Below are positions 35,839-49,074 of a DNA stretch of 64,000 bases, in pieces (position 1 is the stretch's first letter; each line of letters starts with the position of its first letter). The translations under genes were made by a program, and so were the position numbers. The stretch spans positions 7,808,505 to 7,872,504 of the forward strand of contig NC_045140.1 of NCBI RefSeq assembly GCF_008831285.2, in the 5' to 3' direction. The stretch comes from Nymphaea colorata (taxonomy: Eukaryota; Streptophyta; Magnoliopsida; Nymphaeales; Nymphaeaceae). The notes under the pieces were generated by a model. That model worked only from the letters and a program-made list of their open reading frames with translations. It ran no database searches and was not told where the DNA came from.

Positions 35839-36997
35839 ATTTCGTCAAAACCAATGGTGAATATATTGCAATAACAGCATGCAGGGGGTTAGGCAGGAAC
35901 AAATATGCTAATCTTCACACTAACAAAAAAACAAAGGGTTGACTCTACCCTCCAACGATCCTCCAGGAAATTCACTTGTGCTGTCGTCCACGCAATAGCA
36001 CAAATAAAACTAGAAGAGTAAGAGTTTGCGCTTTTGCAACCATTTCCCGCTTGGAACATTTACCTCCTTGACTGTGCTAGTCATGTTACTTTTGATGTAT
36101 AAATATTAAAAGGGATGCAATGGTTTAGCTAAAGAAACTGTACTTTTCAAAATTAAAAATGATCCTCAGTGAAATAAAATGGCATACAAGCCTGCCTGTT
36201 TCATGCAAACATATATGCTCAATTCAAGTGGTTAATTATGAAATATTTATGCATGATCATTATTTTGTTATTCCTTAAAAAGGTAAGCAATTTTTTTTTG
36301 AAATATTCATATAGAAATGCCGATTAAAGAGTTAGGAGTTTGAAGGAACTGCTGCAGTATGTAGTCGAGGTTCTCACTACAAGTAAAAATACATCTGATT
36401 ATGCGGGTCAAATCAAACAATGATGTGTTAATGTATGCTTGAAATTTGATCAATTAAAAATGTCAAAGCAAAAATGCCATGGCTGGAAAAGTGAATAACT
36501 GATTTCTCTTATATAATAGTTGTATGTGTACGTTGTTTTTGGTATTATATATAGTTGTCTGGACACCTTACTGTTGTTAACATTATCTGCATTTTTTACT
36601 GTATATATATATGCTGACCGTAGCACCCTTGTTTTTTAATATTCCTTGAATTAAAATGTCGGAAAGATTTTATATCTCTAATGAAATTCACTGACACGTT
36701 ATTTTTTTTCAGACACAAGATGAAAACCTTCCCTACTTTAAAACACTTCAAATGCAAGTTTTTGATTTTGATTGGCGTAAATCAAACTCCCTTAACACAA
36801 ATCCGTCGTCATATATATATACATACATACATACAAAATAATGCGGACAATTCTCAGGAGATAAGAATTCCAATACTGTTATTGTAATAATCATAAATCT
36901 CCAATATGTCACTTGTCATAATAACATATGAATTGTTTCAAGAACATGGCACACCACTTAATTACTATGTCGCCGTGAGAAGATGGTACCACATGAA

Positions 36998-37000
<3 letters not shown>

Positions 37001-37066
<66 letters not shown>
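37001..37066. repeat. (AT)n microsatellite
   Basis: Uninterrupted AT dinucleotides over 66 bases. Confidence 0.98.
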
Positions 37067-37074
<8 letters not shown>

Positions 37075-37939
37075 TTATATATAGCCATGAACAATGTATC
37101 AACCATAATATATTATAGTTTCACTTACGCAAGAATTTTAACATCCTATAAATCTCAATTTTGCATCCCATTGTCATCGTAAGTGTTATAAATACCATTC
37201 AATCAATTATCAGCCTAAACGTCATACATTTAGTCGCACTTAAGCAATTCAAACATTACACCTATGAAATCTATCGACAGCATGCCTTCCCATCAACTAG
37301 TACGCGAACCTAGGATGCCATCCATTAGTTCGCTTTCTAAGGGGAGTCAAAACAAGCGAATTCAAACTCTCCATTTTCTCAAAATACAAATATAAATGTA
37401 ATTTGAATTTTCAAATCGCAAGTATATCAATATGCCCTCAAAATTCTAGTTGAAATATGACAGCTAATTTGGTACCACCAAAAGCATACCACAATATTGC
37501 AGTTTTAAAAAATCTAAAATCTATGTTCTCTTTAATTTGGAAGTTAACTTTTTGCCTTCTCTCATAAATCCTACAGAACGGGTCCACAAATACAGTATCA
37601 AATCTAAGATGGTGAGCGAAAAAAAACTGGTGTAATGAGAGAAACAGCAATTGGCTTAGTGTCTTAGTGCTAAGCAAGGAGGTGCTGAAATCGGAAATGG
37701 AATGTAATTGTCTGAAAATGCCAGTATCCACAATCGATGTCTGGAGATAAAGGAAAATGCAATTTTCATATTACAAGCATATAGCAAGACATTTACTTGT
37801 AATGGAAATAAATTTATATACATGCGTTAGCCATATATTGTTAGCTCATATGTTGACGATTTCAGTATGATGACATATTTGCTAATGATTGACATGAAAA
37901 ATATGTTGCAGATATACAGATGGTTTGGCCTTTTGCCCT

Positions 37940-38515
37940 TTGATTCCTGGTGCAGGAAATAGTGCAACTAGCACCAAAGATAAAAATCTCATTGCATGTT
38001 GTAAACTGAAATGCATTAGTCTAAACTTTTTTGGTTAAACCACAGAGAAAAGATTGCGTCAACAAGTTAATTTTTAGATGTATCTCTCATGTTTTATTTA
38101 GAAGAAATGATGCATTTGGTTATTAATTTCTAACATCAGCGTATGTTTTCTTACAAATGGAAAACCATTGGCTCAGACTACGTAAAAACTTGATGATGAA
38201 AAGCTTAAACTTTTTCGTTAGCCAAATTCAGTTAAAGACGTAGTTTTAATTAGCGATAGGCAATTAAAAATGGCATCTATAGGGTCACATTGGGCTGAAA
38301 ACATTTGTTATGATTTATTGCTGGGGCCTAACCAAAAGGAGTCAGAGATAAAGTGCATTTTCCTGTAGAGCAAATAAATATATCACGACGCGTGCATTAA
38401 AAAAATGCAAAATCTTGAGGTTAATGAGTCATAAGTGTATTATGTTGATTTATCAATTCCTTCCATTAGCCTTACAAAGATCATTGTCAAAGAAAGTAAG
38501 TGCAATATTGATTGA
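37940..38515 (-). repeat. Dispersed repeat, inverted copy of 20101-20692
   Basis: Reverse complement of 20101-20692. It joins the gypsy LTR piece abruptly at 38515/38516 with no target duplication, which marks a rearrangement or a misjoin. Confidence 0.8.
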
Positions 38516-41300
38516 TCCCATAATCCAAATTTTGGGATCCAAATCTAACTATGCTAAAATTGGGCTTAAGATTCAAGTTTATATGAGCATGAGTTTTATG
38601 ATTTAAATCTTATATTTTGAATTGAGATCTAAGATCCAAATGTGCTAAGGGTAAGTTGGTCAAAATGGCCGAGTTCAGTTTTGTCTAATGCTGGATTTGA
38701 ACCCACTTGGGTTTGACTGTAATAAGTGGGTTTGGTTTTAGTCAAACCATGTGATATCAGCTTCATTCATTCCATGTGAATGAGTTTGTAAAGAAGTTTG
38801 ACTAGACCTAGGGCATGGATTGAGTTCATATGTAGTAGGCTCTAATACAGGCCTCAGATAAGTCTTAGAGAGTTGAATTAGGATTGGACTCCATGCCTAC
38901 AAGGCCTAAGGTTTTTTGAAATCATTTTAAAGAGATCGATTTTTGAAATATTTTTGGAAAATTATGATTTGAAATGATTTTCAAATGATGACCAAGCTGG
39001 GTTCAAGTTTTCACATACTTGGACCGATAAACATAGGGTATGCTACTTGACCCAATCTGGTTTCAAACAAGGGGTGCATGTGGATGCAAGGTGGTACTGT
39101 CTATATTAAAACATAGGTGCAAAACATGCTAAAAAAAAGCACAAAAGGAAACTTTATTCTATATGGATGACTTAAGTAAAACTACGTAAACCAAAAAACG
39201 TGCAATTAAAAGAAAGAGGCGAGGAAGAGAGAAGTATACTTGACCTATGCCTACCCTAAGACATTAAAATAAATCTAATCGAGAAAATAAACATGCTAAA
39301 CTAAGCAAAAGATAAATTAGTCTGGACATTTAGAAGCAAAAAAGAAAACTAAACAATCTAAAAGCAAAAAGAAAACTAAACTAGACATGATGAAAGCAAA
39401 AAATTAAACTTAAAATGCATAAAGAAAAAGAACTAAATTGCAAAGAAAAAAAGAAGAGGAAATATTAATTTACCTGAAGCTGGCACCCTAGCTGAACCTT
39501 ATCCCATGACCCCTATGTCGAGTTTGGCTGGGTTTAGGCTGAGTACTAATGCAACCCGAAACAAGACTTAAACCAATCTTTTTTTACCAACTTTATTGGA
39601 CTTCTCAAGGAAAGCTGAAGTGTGTGAAGTGAGAGAGGGATTAACCCCTGTCTATAGGAGGGAGAGGGAGCCTCTCCCTTGAATCTACCTGACTAAAATT
39701 TCTCTCCCTCTCTCTCCTCTCAAAACTCAAAACCATATGTTAAAACTACATTTTTAATCAAAATTTGCTTGTTGTGATCTTGTCTAGACTTTGAATTCAA
39801 TTCCATAAAAAGCAATGGGTGAACGATGCGTGAATATGAAGAGGAGAAAACACACTTTTAAACTTTATTTTGAAACTTGATGTAAATCAGAAAAATGTCC
39901 ATTCAGACTACATATAGATGTTGATTTCAATTTCGTTTGTATCGAGCCCTCAACAAAGAATTATGCACATTTCAAGTGCTTACATGTGAATTAATATTAA
40001 GCGTGGAGTAAGAAAAACATGATACATTTTTGAGATATAATGTGCATTAAACTCACATGTGGATCCTATATCTAGGTTTGATCTTGAGACCCAATCTAAG
40101 TCCAATTCCAAGAACAATTCTAGATGATGGATCTAGATATGGTTAGAATTGGATTATGCTTTGATATCCAAGATCTGAATTGAGAATAATGAATCTGGAT
40201 CTATAAAGATAAACCAGATCTGAGACTTGCATATGAGATGCAAACATAGAAATAAGACTTGAATATGTGATTTGGATTAGAACTATGAAATGAAATCTGA
40301 ACTATAATGAACACGTTTGAAAACTTATGTAGGCTAGTAAGTTTTCTTGAGTGCATTGAAGCGAGAATTCTTAGGTCAAGGCATGTTTCCTTAGAGGTGC
40401 CGTAGTGCAAAATCTTATACCAAAGTGTGTCTGCTCGTGTGTACTAAAGCACAAAATCTTACACCAAAACACAAGAAAAGTATGCATTTCTATGTTTACT
40501 TGAGGTGTTGATGCACTAAATCTTATGTCGATGCATGTTTACTTGGAGGAGCTGAAGTGTAAAATCTCTGCATACAAGAATTTCAAAACATGTATAAACT
40601 GGTAAGTTTACTTGGGTACATCGAAGCACAAAAGCTTATGCCAATGCAATGTTTGCTTGAGGGCACCAAAGTGTTGAATCTTATACAAATGCATGTTCTT
40701 GTAAAACTTGTATGCACCAGAGCACAAAAATGGTGTGTTAGAAGAAAAATTTATAAAAACTTGTGAAATTTGATTCCATCGAACTGAAAAAATGTGCACT
40801 GAAGGATCATATTTAAAAAAACTTGTGAATTGAGAAAGCTTTTGTGCACCAAGGTGTGAGATTTGGAAAACTTGTGATATTGAAAAACTTCTATGTATCT
40901 AGTACAAAATTTGAAGAGCTTGTGCATACCGAACTATGAAATTGAGAAACTTGTGTCATTAAAGTGTGAAGTCGAAAAAACTTGTGGGCTTGAAATGTAA
41001 ATTGAAAAGCTTCATGCCTTGGAGTGTGAAAAATGATCAGCTTATATGCATCAAAAATAAAAAAATCATGTGCACAAAAGTACTAAATTTGAAAACATGT
41101 ATGCTCCGAAGTGTAATTAAAAAAACTATGTCTACTTGAAAAATTGGAGCTCTTGGAAATATTACAAAACTTGAAAAGTTGGCATATACTTGGAGGTGAA
41201 GACTTACAGACCAATTGTTCCTAGATTTTTGAAAACTTTAAAACTTTTCTTGTTGAAAAAATTTATGTGGCTATTTTTTTGCAACTTGTGATGTTTTATT
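38516..41300 (-). mobile_element. Ty3-gypsy LTR-like block
   Basis: On the minus strand this reads as sequence related to 2749-3735 followed directly by sequence related to 10398-11630. It therefore shows the LTR upstream and downstream portions joined. It lies just past the integrase end of the gypsy fossil, where the 3' LTR belongs. Its upstream portion (40400-41250) is a long run of degenerate units built on AAAACTTGTG and GCACAAAA words. The far end is cut at 38516. Edges are approximate. Confidence 0.6.
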
Positions 41301-43754
41301 ACAAAATGCCCTAGTTTGAAGGGTCATGGAGAAAATGCATGCATCAAATAGAAATCAGAGATTAGTCTGACCATCAAAAGAAACTGTATTCATAGAGAAA
41401 TTTTGGTCTGACTATAATATACATACAGTTTTTTCAAATAAAGAGCATTTACAAGATCATGCAATTCAACCCCATCGGCGTCAATACTGTCTGACAATAC
41501 TTCCTTGATAACATAATGCCCTTTCCAATTTAGGGCCCACTTCTCACAAGGACTATTCTTCCATGGGATGATTGATCTCAAAACCAGCTCATTGATTTTG
41601 AAACTTCACCTGGTTACTGATTTGGCATAATATTGGGCTACCCTTTACCGATATGTTTTTGCATGTTCCATAGCTCACAATCTTTTCTCATTGAGTAGGT
41701 CTAACTGTAGGATGCACATTTTGATATTGTTCCATGGGTAATTCAATAATGAATGCAATTGTAGGTTGGTTTTTGCATATGTAAAGGGAAGACCATATAT
41801 GTTCCATATATTAGCTCTGATATGGGGTGTCATTAGTGGGAGTTCTGATTGTAGTCATGTAAGCTCATAATGCATCATGTAATTTTTCATGCCAATTTTG
41901 ACCAACTTCCACCGTCATTTTCATGAGTCGAATCAAGATTTTTTTTGTTGCTTCTACTTGGCCCTTTCCTTGTGGATAGGAGGGTGTTGAAAAATGATGC
42001 TTGATCTTAAACTTGGAGTAGAAGTCACACATCCTTTTGTTCTAAAAAGGTGTTTCATTTTCAGACACGATGTCATGCAGCACTCCAAACCTGCATAAGA
42101 TATTCTTGTGAATGAAAAGGACAACATGCTTGCCTTCTACAGTTCTCAGGGTGATGGCTTCTAGCCACGTAGTGAAATATTCTATTGCAACAAGGAAATA
42201 CTTGTTTGCATTTGATTTTGGAGGCTTAATGGAGCCTACCACATCAAATGCCCATATTGAACATGTCTTGGTGATACAATGGACTGTAGATACACCTGAA
42301 ACATGTATTGCATTCATGTGGATCTGACATTTCAGACATCTCTTGATGAACTTGTGTCAGTCCTATTGCACAGTTGACCAATAGTGACCTGCTCGAATTA
42401 AAGGGTTGACCAAGTTTGATATTGATCATGTCCTCCACAGATTCCTTTATGTGGCTTCCCAGATCATTTCTTGAGCTTCTTGCTTATCAAGCCATCATGA
42501 ATATTCTGAGCTAAACACATGCTTGTATAATAGCCCCTCTTAAAATAAAATATTGGCTGCATATGTTGTATTTCTCTTTGTTTTGTCTTGAGCATGCCTA
42601 GAAAGAATACATATTTTCAAGTAATCCTTGATGTTCGGATACCAAGGAGCTTCATTTGAATCTACTTGGTTTATCTATTCTACTGGATGATATGCTGGTT
42701 GGGTTTGTCTTCCTACCTCGAAAGCTCCACATGGTTCATTCATTTTTAGCTTGATAATATACCCAAGGTTACTAGACCATCTATAAATTGATTGAACTCT
42801 CTCTGTACATGTAATAACTGGAATTCATCGTACTACTATACCAAAGCCTAAGTGACTTCCTAATAAGGTGCCAATTTAGGATCTTTCACATTCCATTCTT
42901 CATTAACTTGGTTCACGATGAGCAAAAATCACCATAATTTTTTTAACGTTAAAACTTAAAAGTATTCTAAGTCCATGTATCAAATGTTTTGTATTCAGCC
43001 ATGTTGTGAGTGCATGTGAATTTCAACCTAAGAGAATAAGGGATCACCTCCTTTTCAGGGGTGAGTAGGAAAATTCTAATACATGTCCTGGCCATGTTCT
43101 TAGAGCCATCAAAGAACATCATTCAAGGCTGAATGGTTTCAATGTGGAAGATTTGTTCATTGCGAAAATCATCATTGGCTTTCTGCTCTTTAGCAGCTAG
43201 AAAGTTTGCTATAAGTTAATGCTTGTGCTTTGATGTATTTCTAAGAAATGTACTCTCATATTGCATGAGAAGCACCTACCACTGATCGATTCTTCTAAAA
43301 AAAATGGCTGTGTTAGGATATACTAGTGTGGCTTTAATCTTGAAACCACATTGACTTCACATGAGAGTATATAATATCTCAATTTTGGATGCATCTAGAC
43401 AAAAAAAAAAGATATGTTTTCTCCATTATTGAATATTTCTTTTTCATATTGAACGAAGGTCTTGTTGACATAATATATCGCATTCACAATCTTGCAACTT
43501 TCTTCATTTGTGCTAAAAATCCTCTGCAAGCAGAGTTGTTAACAAAAAATATATGACAACAAGGGATGTCTCAAAACTGACGTCTTTAAAACTAGAGGAT
43601 TCAATAAATACTGCTTGAAGGATTCTTGACATTGTGGGCACCACTCAAACTTGATGTCCTTTTTGAGCAACTTCTTGAATTCTCACATATGAGGGTCAAG
43701 TTAGAAAGAAATTACCAGATTGCTTGCATCCTACTTTGCAAACTATGTAATTCT

Positions 43755-44213
43755 TGTAACATCCTAAAAGTTTAGTTTCATATTGAAGATTATAAGGGAT
43801 CTTCAAGAACTTATAAAGGGGGTTGTTAAGGTAGTTCGTTGTTCTAGTTCTTAGTCTTTTTCGAACTAGAACCAATACTACTAAAGGATGAGTTGAGATC
43901 TACTAGACCAAGGGCCCGAGCCTACGAGTGGATCAGGTCGTTACAGTGGTATCGAAGCATAGCTCAAGAGTTGGACTTGGGGTCACACATGCACAAATGC
44001 GTGTGCCTTAAGGGAGTGAATTGTAACACCTCAAAAGTTTATTCTCATATTGAAGATTATGAAGAATCTTCAAGGACTTATAAATTGAGTTGATGAAGTA
44101 GTTGGTTGTCCTGGTTCCTAGCCTTTTTTGGGTTAAAACTGAAACTGCTAGGGAGGCGGGTTGGGATCCACTAGACCAGAGGCCCAAGCCCATGAGTGGG
44201 TGAAGTAGCTACA
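43755..44213 (+). mobile_element. TRIM (miniature LTR retrotransposon)
   Basis: Two direct terminal repeats, 43755-43945 and 44022-44213, each begin TGTAAC and end in TACA. They enclose only 76 bases. The interior starts GTGGTATCGAAGC right after the first repeat, which matches the initiator-methionine tRNA primer-binding site usual in plant TRIMs, and ends in a purine-rich AAGGGAGTGAAT before the second. Flanks ATTCT and ATTCC look like an eroded 5-bp target duplication. The two repeats agree at roughly three quarters of positions, so the insertion is old. It has no coding capacity and sits inside the gypsy fossil. Confidence 0.85.
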
Positions 44214-47049
44214 ATTCCTTTAGATTGGCTGGAGTATATCAATAATATCCTTAGCTTTGGCAAGATCTACTTCAATACCTTGTTGACTCATCATATATCC
44301 CAAGAGTTAGCCTAATTCAACACCAAATATGCATGTCTAGGGATTTAGTCTCAGCATGTATTGGAGCAACCAGTTAAAAACCTAAGACAAAACCTCAATA
44401 TGATCTTGGTGTGTCTTGGACTTGACAAGAATATTATCTACAGATGTATCCATAAACTTATGCATTTGATCATGAAATAGAGTAGTCATAGCTCTTTGAT
44501 GTTGCCCTTACATTTTTTAGTCCAAATGACATAACTGTTATAGTAGAAAGTACCCCAAGGAGTGGTGAACAATATCTTGGATTGATCTTTAGGAGCCAGC
44601 TTGCTCTTATTGTAACCAGAATATCCGTCCATGAAGAAGAACATGGTATGGCCTGCTGTACTGTCAAACAATAAATCGATATTGGGAAGATGGTAGTCAT
44701 CCTTGGGTGTGACCTTGTTGAGGTCTCAAAAATTGATGCAGATTGAACCTTTCTATTTTTCTTTGGTATGACCAATATGTTGGCAAGTCATTCAAGATAA
44801 TTGATGATTCTAATAAACTTGGCTTTGAGTAGATCTTTCGGTCCTTTTTTGACATTGTCTTTGACTCACGCTCAGTTTTTGCGTGATTGGATGACCTCCT
44901 GATTTGAGAATTAAACTGTGCTTTATCAGTTTTTGATCCAATCCTGACATGTCTTCATATGTTCATATGTTCATGCAAAAACTTCTTTGTATCTTTTGAA
45001 AAATTGAACTAGATTTCATTTTAATTTTGAATCTAAATTGACGTCAATCTGTATCATTTTAGGATCTTCTGTTGTGTCAATATTCACCTCCTTGGTGAGA
45101 TTTGAGTAAAGCTCATGGTTGATCTTCTCTTTGTAATTAAGCCAAATATTCATAGTCCAATTTTGGTTATACTTGTTCTGATAGCTGGACTGGTTCTTGA
45201 CTGGTTCTTATTGTGGAACTGGCTCTTCTTGTTTTCCAACTTCAGAGACATGTGGATTCTTCTGCTGCTCTTGTTTGGGGTTAATGACCAGCTTGCGGAT
45301 GAGTTTGAATGTCATCTTAATCCTAAACTGAATGATGTAAAGAAAATAAAATGGATGTGCATTTAGTGTGCATAGTGAGGCAAAACAACAAGAAAGAAGA
45401 AGAGATAGACACATGGATATATGCAAAATTTGAACTTTATTGATAATCTTTGAAGTATGGGGACCTTTCATCTCTATAGAAGATTAGAAAAAAGGTGAGA
45501 AAAATCAAACAGTGACAATGACTTTCTTAGACTCCTCGCTTCTTTTTGAACTACACTTTGGCTTTTCCCTCATTAGGCTTCCTCTTGTTGTCAAGACCTG
45601 CAGTTCTTCTACGTCTAGCTCCATTGCTGATTGGGTCAATATTGTCATCTTCATTAGCCCCTATGTCTGTATATGCTTGTAGACCATTTTGATCATCAGG
45701 TAAAGTTCTTTCAACAGTTCTGCAAATCATTCATATAAAGGATGTCCTCTAACAGTTGTCTCATTGACATGTGGCCAAGCTTATAGAAGGTTCAATCTTC
45801 CATTTCTTGCGATGGCTTGCTCCATAATCTCAAGTTCATTCAGGTCCACGCAGTCAATATTGACTTTCAAATACACCTCGTCAAGGCACTGGATAATCAA
45901 CATCTCAATGGTGCATGTGGGATGATGAACTATAGGTTGTGGAAGCCTCTCTTCAAGATTCTTAGCCAGGACAGTAGCAGTTGTGCCCCGACTTCATTTG
46001 GCAAATTGGTGTAGAGTGAAGGGCACAACATTTTCCTTGCATATCCATGGATGAGTAAGTTGTAAGATGGTGGCATACCTACCACATAGAAAAAGACTGC
46101 ATGGATAGTGAAGTTGATATATAGGCCTAGATATATCTTGCCTTTTACGCTTCTCTTGCTCCTATCAAAGCTATAAATGGTTATATCATGAGACATGTAA
46201 TGCTCATCCTTGAGGCCTAAGGCTTTAGTTGTTATCTTCAAGCAGATATTCAGATTGATTCCTCTGTCTATCAGTACATGTGGCATGTTCATGCCACGAG
46301 TCCTCATTAGGATATAAAAGTGCATTATTGTGGAACTGATGAGGCTTCGACAGATCGTCATCTGATAACGTGATTGAAGTATTTACCATGGCTGAGTTGA
46401 TGATTTGAGGCAGAGATTCTGGAGTGGTGTTAGATTTGACTTTGGTTTTCTTGAGTACTTCCTCCATTATAGTCCTATGTAGAGTAGAGGCATTTATAAA
46501 ATCTAGAACATAAATATTCAATGGTATGTTAAAGATGTGTTGAGCTACTCTTTCTTTAGCTACTCGGAAAGATTCTAGTGATCTTATGTCTTGTTTTCTT
46601 CTTTCTTGATCCACTATTGTGACACCTTGAAATGAGCTTTGGTAGCTGTGGGTATCTCTTTGACCTTGTATACGAGCTTTTTGAAGGCTTGGGCTCGTTA
46701 GCTTGAATTCTCATAGTGAATGTTCTTTTACTGAGGGTTTCAATGGCTTTTGCATGGATCTATCATTGATGGCCATTACAGCCATTTTTTCTCATATGCA
46801 TGACCTAATATAGTCTTATGAATAGAAATACATGTTATCCACTACTGCCACAGTATGCTTACCATGGTTTTTGAATGGATCCTTTAAGACTTCTGGAGTG
46901 GTGTCCTCGACCAACAGATCTTTATAAGTGCAATCTTAAATTATGTGCTTGAACATGATACAATCTTCAGTATCATGGCGCAAAGCATGATGAAATTTGC
47001 AGTGTTGATATTTCCTTTTCCCTTTTATTTCAGGGGGATCTGATACATG

Positions 47050-48196
47050 TAGGGCTGAACAACGAGCCGAGTAACTCGAACTCGGCTCGTTAAAGCTCGG
47101 CTCGAATTTGAATTTGAGCCAGTTTTTATACTCAACGAGCTGAGCTCGAGTTGTTCCTTCAACTCGTTTATTTTATCGAGTCGAGTATGAGTTCATTTAA
47201 CGAAGCTCGCTTAACCCAACTCGACTCGTTAAGTAAGTATTTATTGTTTTCCTTATTCGTTCATCTTCATTTCTCATTTTTTTTCTCTTTTCACTCTCTT
47301 GCTCTTTCTGGCGGTGGAACTGGCAACCCTGAAGGCTGCAACAATGGTACTCTGACCCTGCAAAGCTACAACAGTACCTCTTCTCTCCTTCTCTCTCTCT
47401 CTCTCTCTCTCTCTAAATCAGAGGACTGAAACAGTGAAACCCTCTCCCTCAAATGAGAGAGGGTCTCAAGAACCCAATCTTTTCTGCTCAAGTGAAAGAC
47501 TCAAACCCTCGCTCGAGAGAACAAGTGTTCTCCCTCTCTCTCTTTCATTTTCCACTTTCCCACTCTTTTCTTTCCCCACTCACTCCGCAATAGAGGCTTC
47601 AACCTCTCCCTTTCTCTCTCTGACTTGCTTATGGCCGCCCTTCACAAAAGAAACAGGGGCACATCCTAGGGCTTACTTCTCCTCGATGAAGCCCTAGAAT
47701 CGCGTCCTCTCCTTCAGGGATAGACGAGCAGATGGTCTACGTCATCAGAAAGAACGATGATTGGAGGCTCCCCAGATGAAGCAGGGCTCGTCGGGGGTCC
47801 CTTCCTCTCTCCCCTGCAAGCAAAGCAAGACGAGAACCAAAAGGTGTCCACCGATGCAGATGGAAATTCGTTAGAGGGCTGACAGCGCGGGTGCCAACGC
47901 GGAGAGGGTGGAGATTTGGGCGACCGTGGCGAACGAGCTCAGGGAGACTGCGCTGTACATCGCGGCGGACAGAGGGAGCTTGGATATGGTGAAGGAGCTG
48001 GGGAGAGCATGGCGATGAAGACGAACGCGGGTAAACGAGTCGAGTTCGAGCTCGACTATGTATAGTCGAGTCGAGCTCGAGCTCGTGTTACGGAACTCGA
48101 CTCGAGTTCGAGTTCGAGCTCGAGCTCGAGGTCTTTGAGCCGAGTCGAGCTCGAGCTGGCCAAGCTCGAGCTCGACTCGACTCGTGTGTAGCCCTA
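47050..48196 (+). mobile_element. Non-autonomous hAT with ankyrin fragment, copy 1
   Basis: 1147 bp, starting TAGGGCTGAACAACGAGCCG and ending TGTGTAGCCCTA. It is flanked by a perfect 8-bp target duplication GATACATG (47042-47049 and 48197-48204). Subterminal regions are dense in GAGCTCGAGTCGAG palindromes. There is no transposase. Positions 47878-48012 encode, in one frame, AERVEIWATVANELRETALY followed by IAADRGSLDMVKELG, which reads as an ankyrin repeat of the plant ITN1-like type. The element thus seems to have captured part of a host ankyrin gene. It is inserted in the gag part of the gypsy fossil. Confidence 0.9.
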
Positions 48197-49074
48197 GATA
48201 CATGGGGCAAGTAGCAAAATCTTTCAGCTAAGAGATGCTCCAAAATATCATTCTTGTACTGCTCCAAAGGAGTAAACTTCTTGTCTCATAACCAAATAGG
48301 ATTTTTATTGTTGTTGTGGTTGGCATGCGGCACTTTCTTACAGTCTCTTTAGCCCTTGCAATTCTGCTACTAATTTGGTTGACTTGATTGCACCTTGACT
48401 GATTTCTTATTTACAAATAGAGCATACACCTAAGTTTTATTTGCTTCTTGTAATCATCCTTTTTGTTCCCACTGTTGATCTGTCCCATATTTGCGCGAAT
48501 ATAGCCATTTTGAATGGTTGCTTCAATATGCTCAGCCTTTTTACTCAAATTATAGAAATTCTTGTACTCATATGGTACAAGATGGTGGCGGATGTGCTCT
48601 TGAAAATCCCAAGGATCATAGTTAGAGCATCATCTTCTGACATTAGGGTGTGATGTTTTAAGTTTGATGTTCGCCACCATTGGATGTACTTTTTTGGCAG
48701 TGTTTCCCAATTCTTGGTGGAGATTAACAAGAGTGTAATGATCAGCACCACAAAGAGGTTAAGCTCATATTTTTCGATGAAGGCATTCACTGCTCATCAA
48801 AACCTGCATACTAGTTGGGTCAATGGTCCCTAAGTAACTGGGCGGCTTCACCTTCTAGGATATGAGAAAAATAGATGAATAATGCCTTGTTGTTCTTCTT
48901 GAACTTTTCAAATTTAATAAAGAAGGTTGATAGATGAGTGTGTGGATTTTTTGTCCCCCTAAACTTGCTAAACCTCGGAAGTCTTTCGAGGTCCTCAACA
49001 TCCAGCTTATAGAAATTCCATCTAGAGTAGGTCTTCTTCCCCTTGTTCTGAATCCGATGGACTATTCTCTTCAT

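Larger units (their letters stand above)
35498..37939. other. AT-rich spacer with microsatellites
   Basis: No gene recognised on either strand. It is unique within the window and contains a GA and an AT microsatellite. Confidence 0.5.

Noticed and set aside
43890-44020. Possible tRNA gene near GTGGTATCGAAGC
   Set aside because: The sequence is a primer-binding site next to an LTR end; no cloverleaf around it.
47150-47700. Frames through the hAT 5' half encoding Ser/Leu-rich peptides
   Set aside because: Products of CTCTCT microsatellites; not conserved in frame among the three copies.
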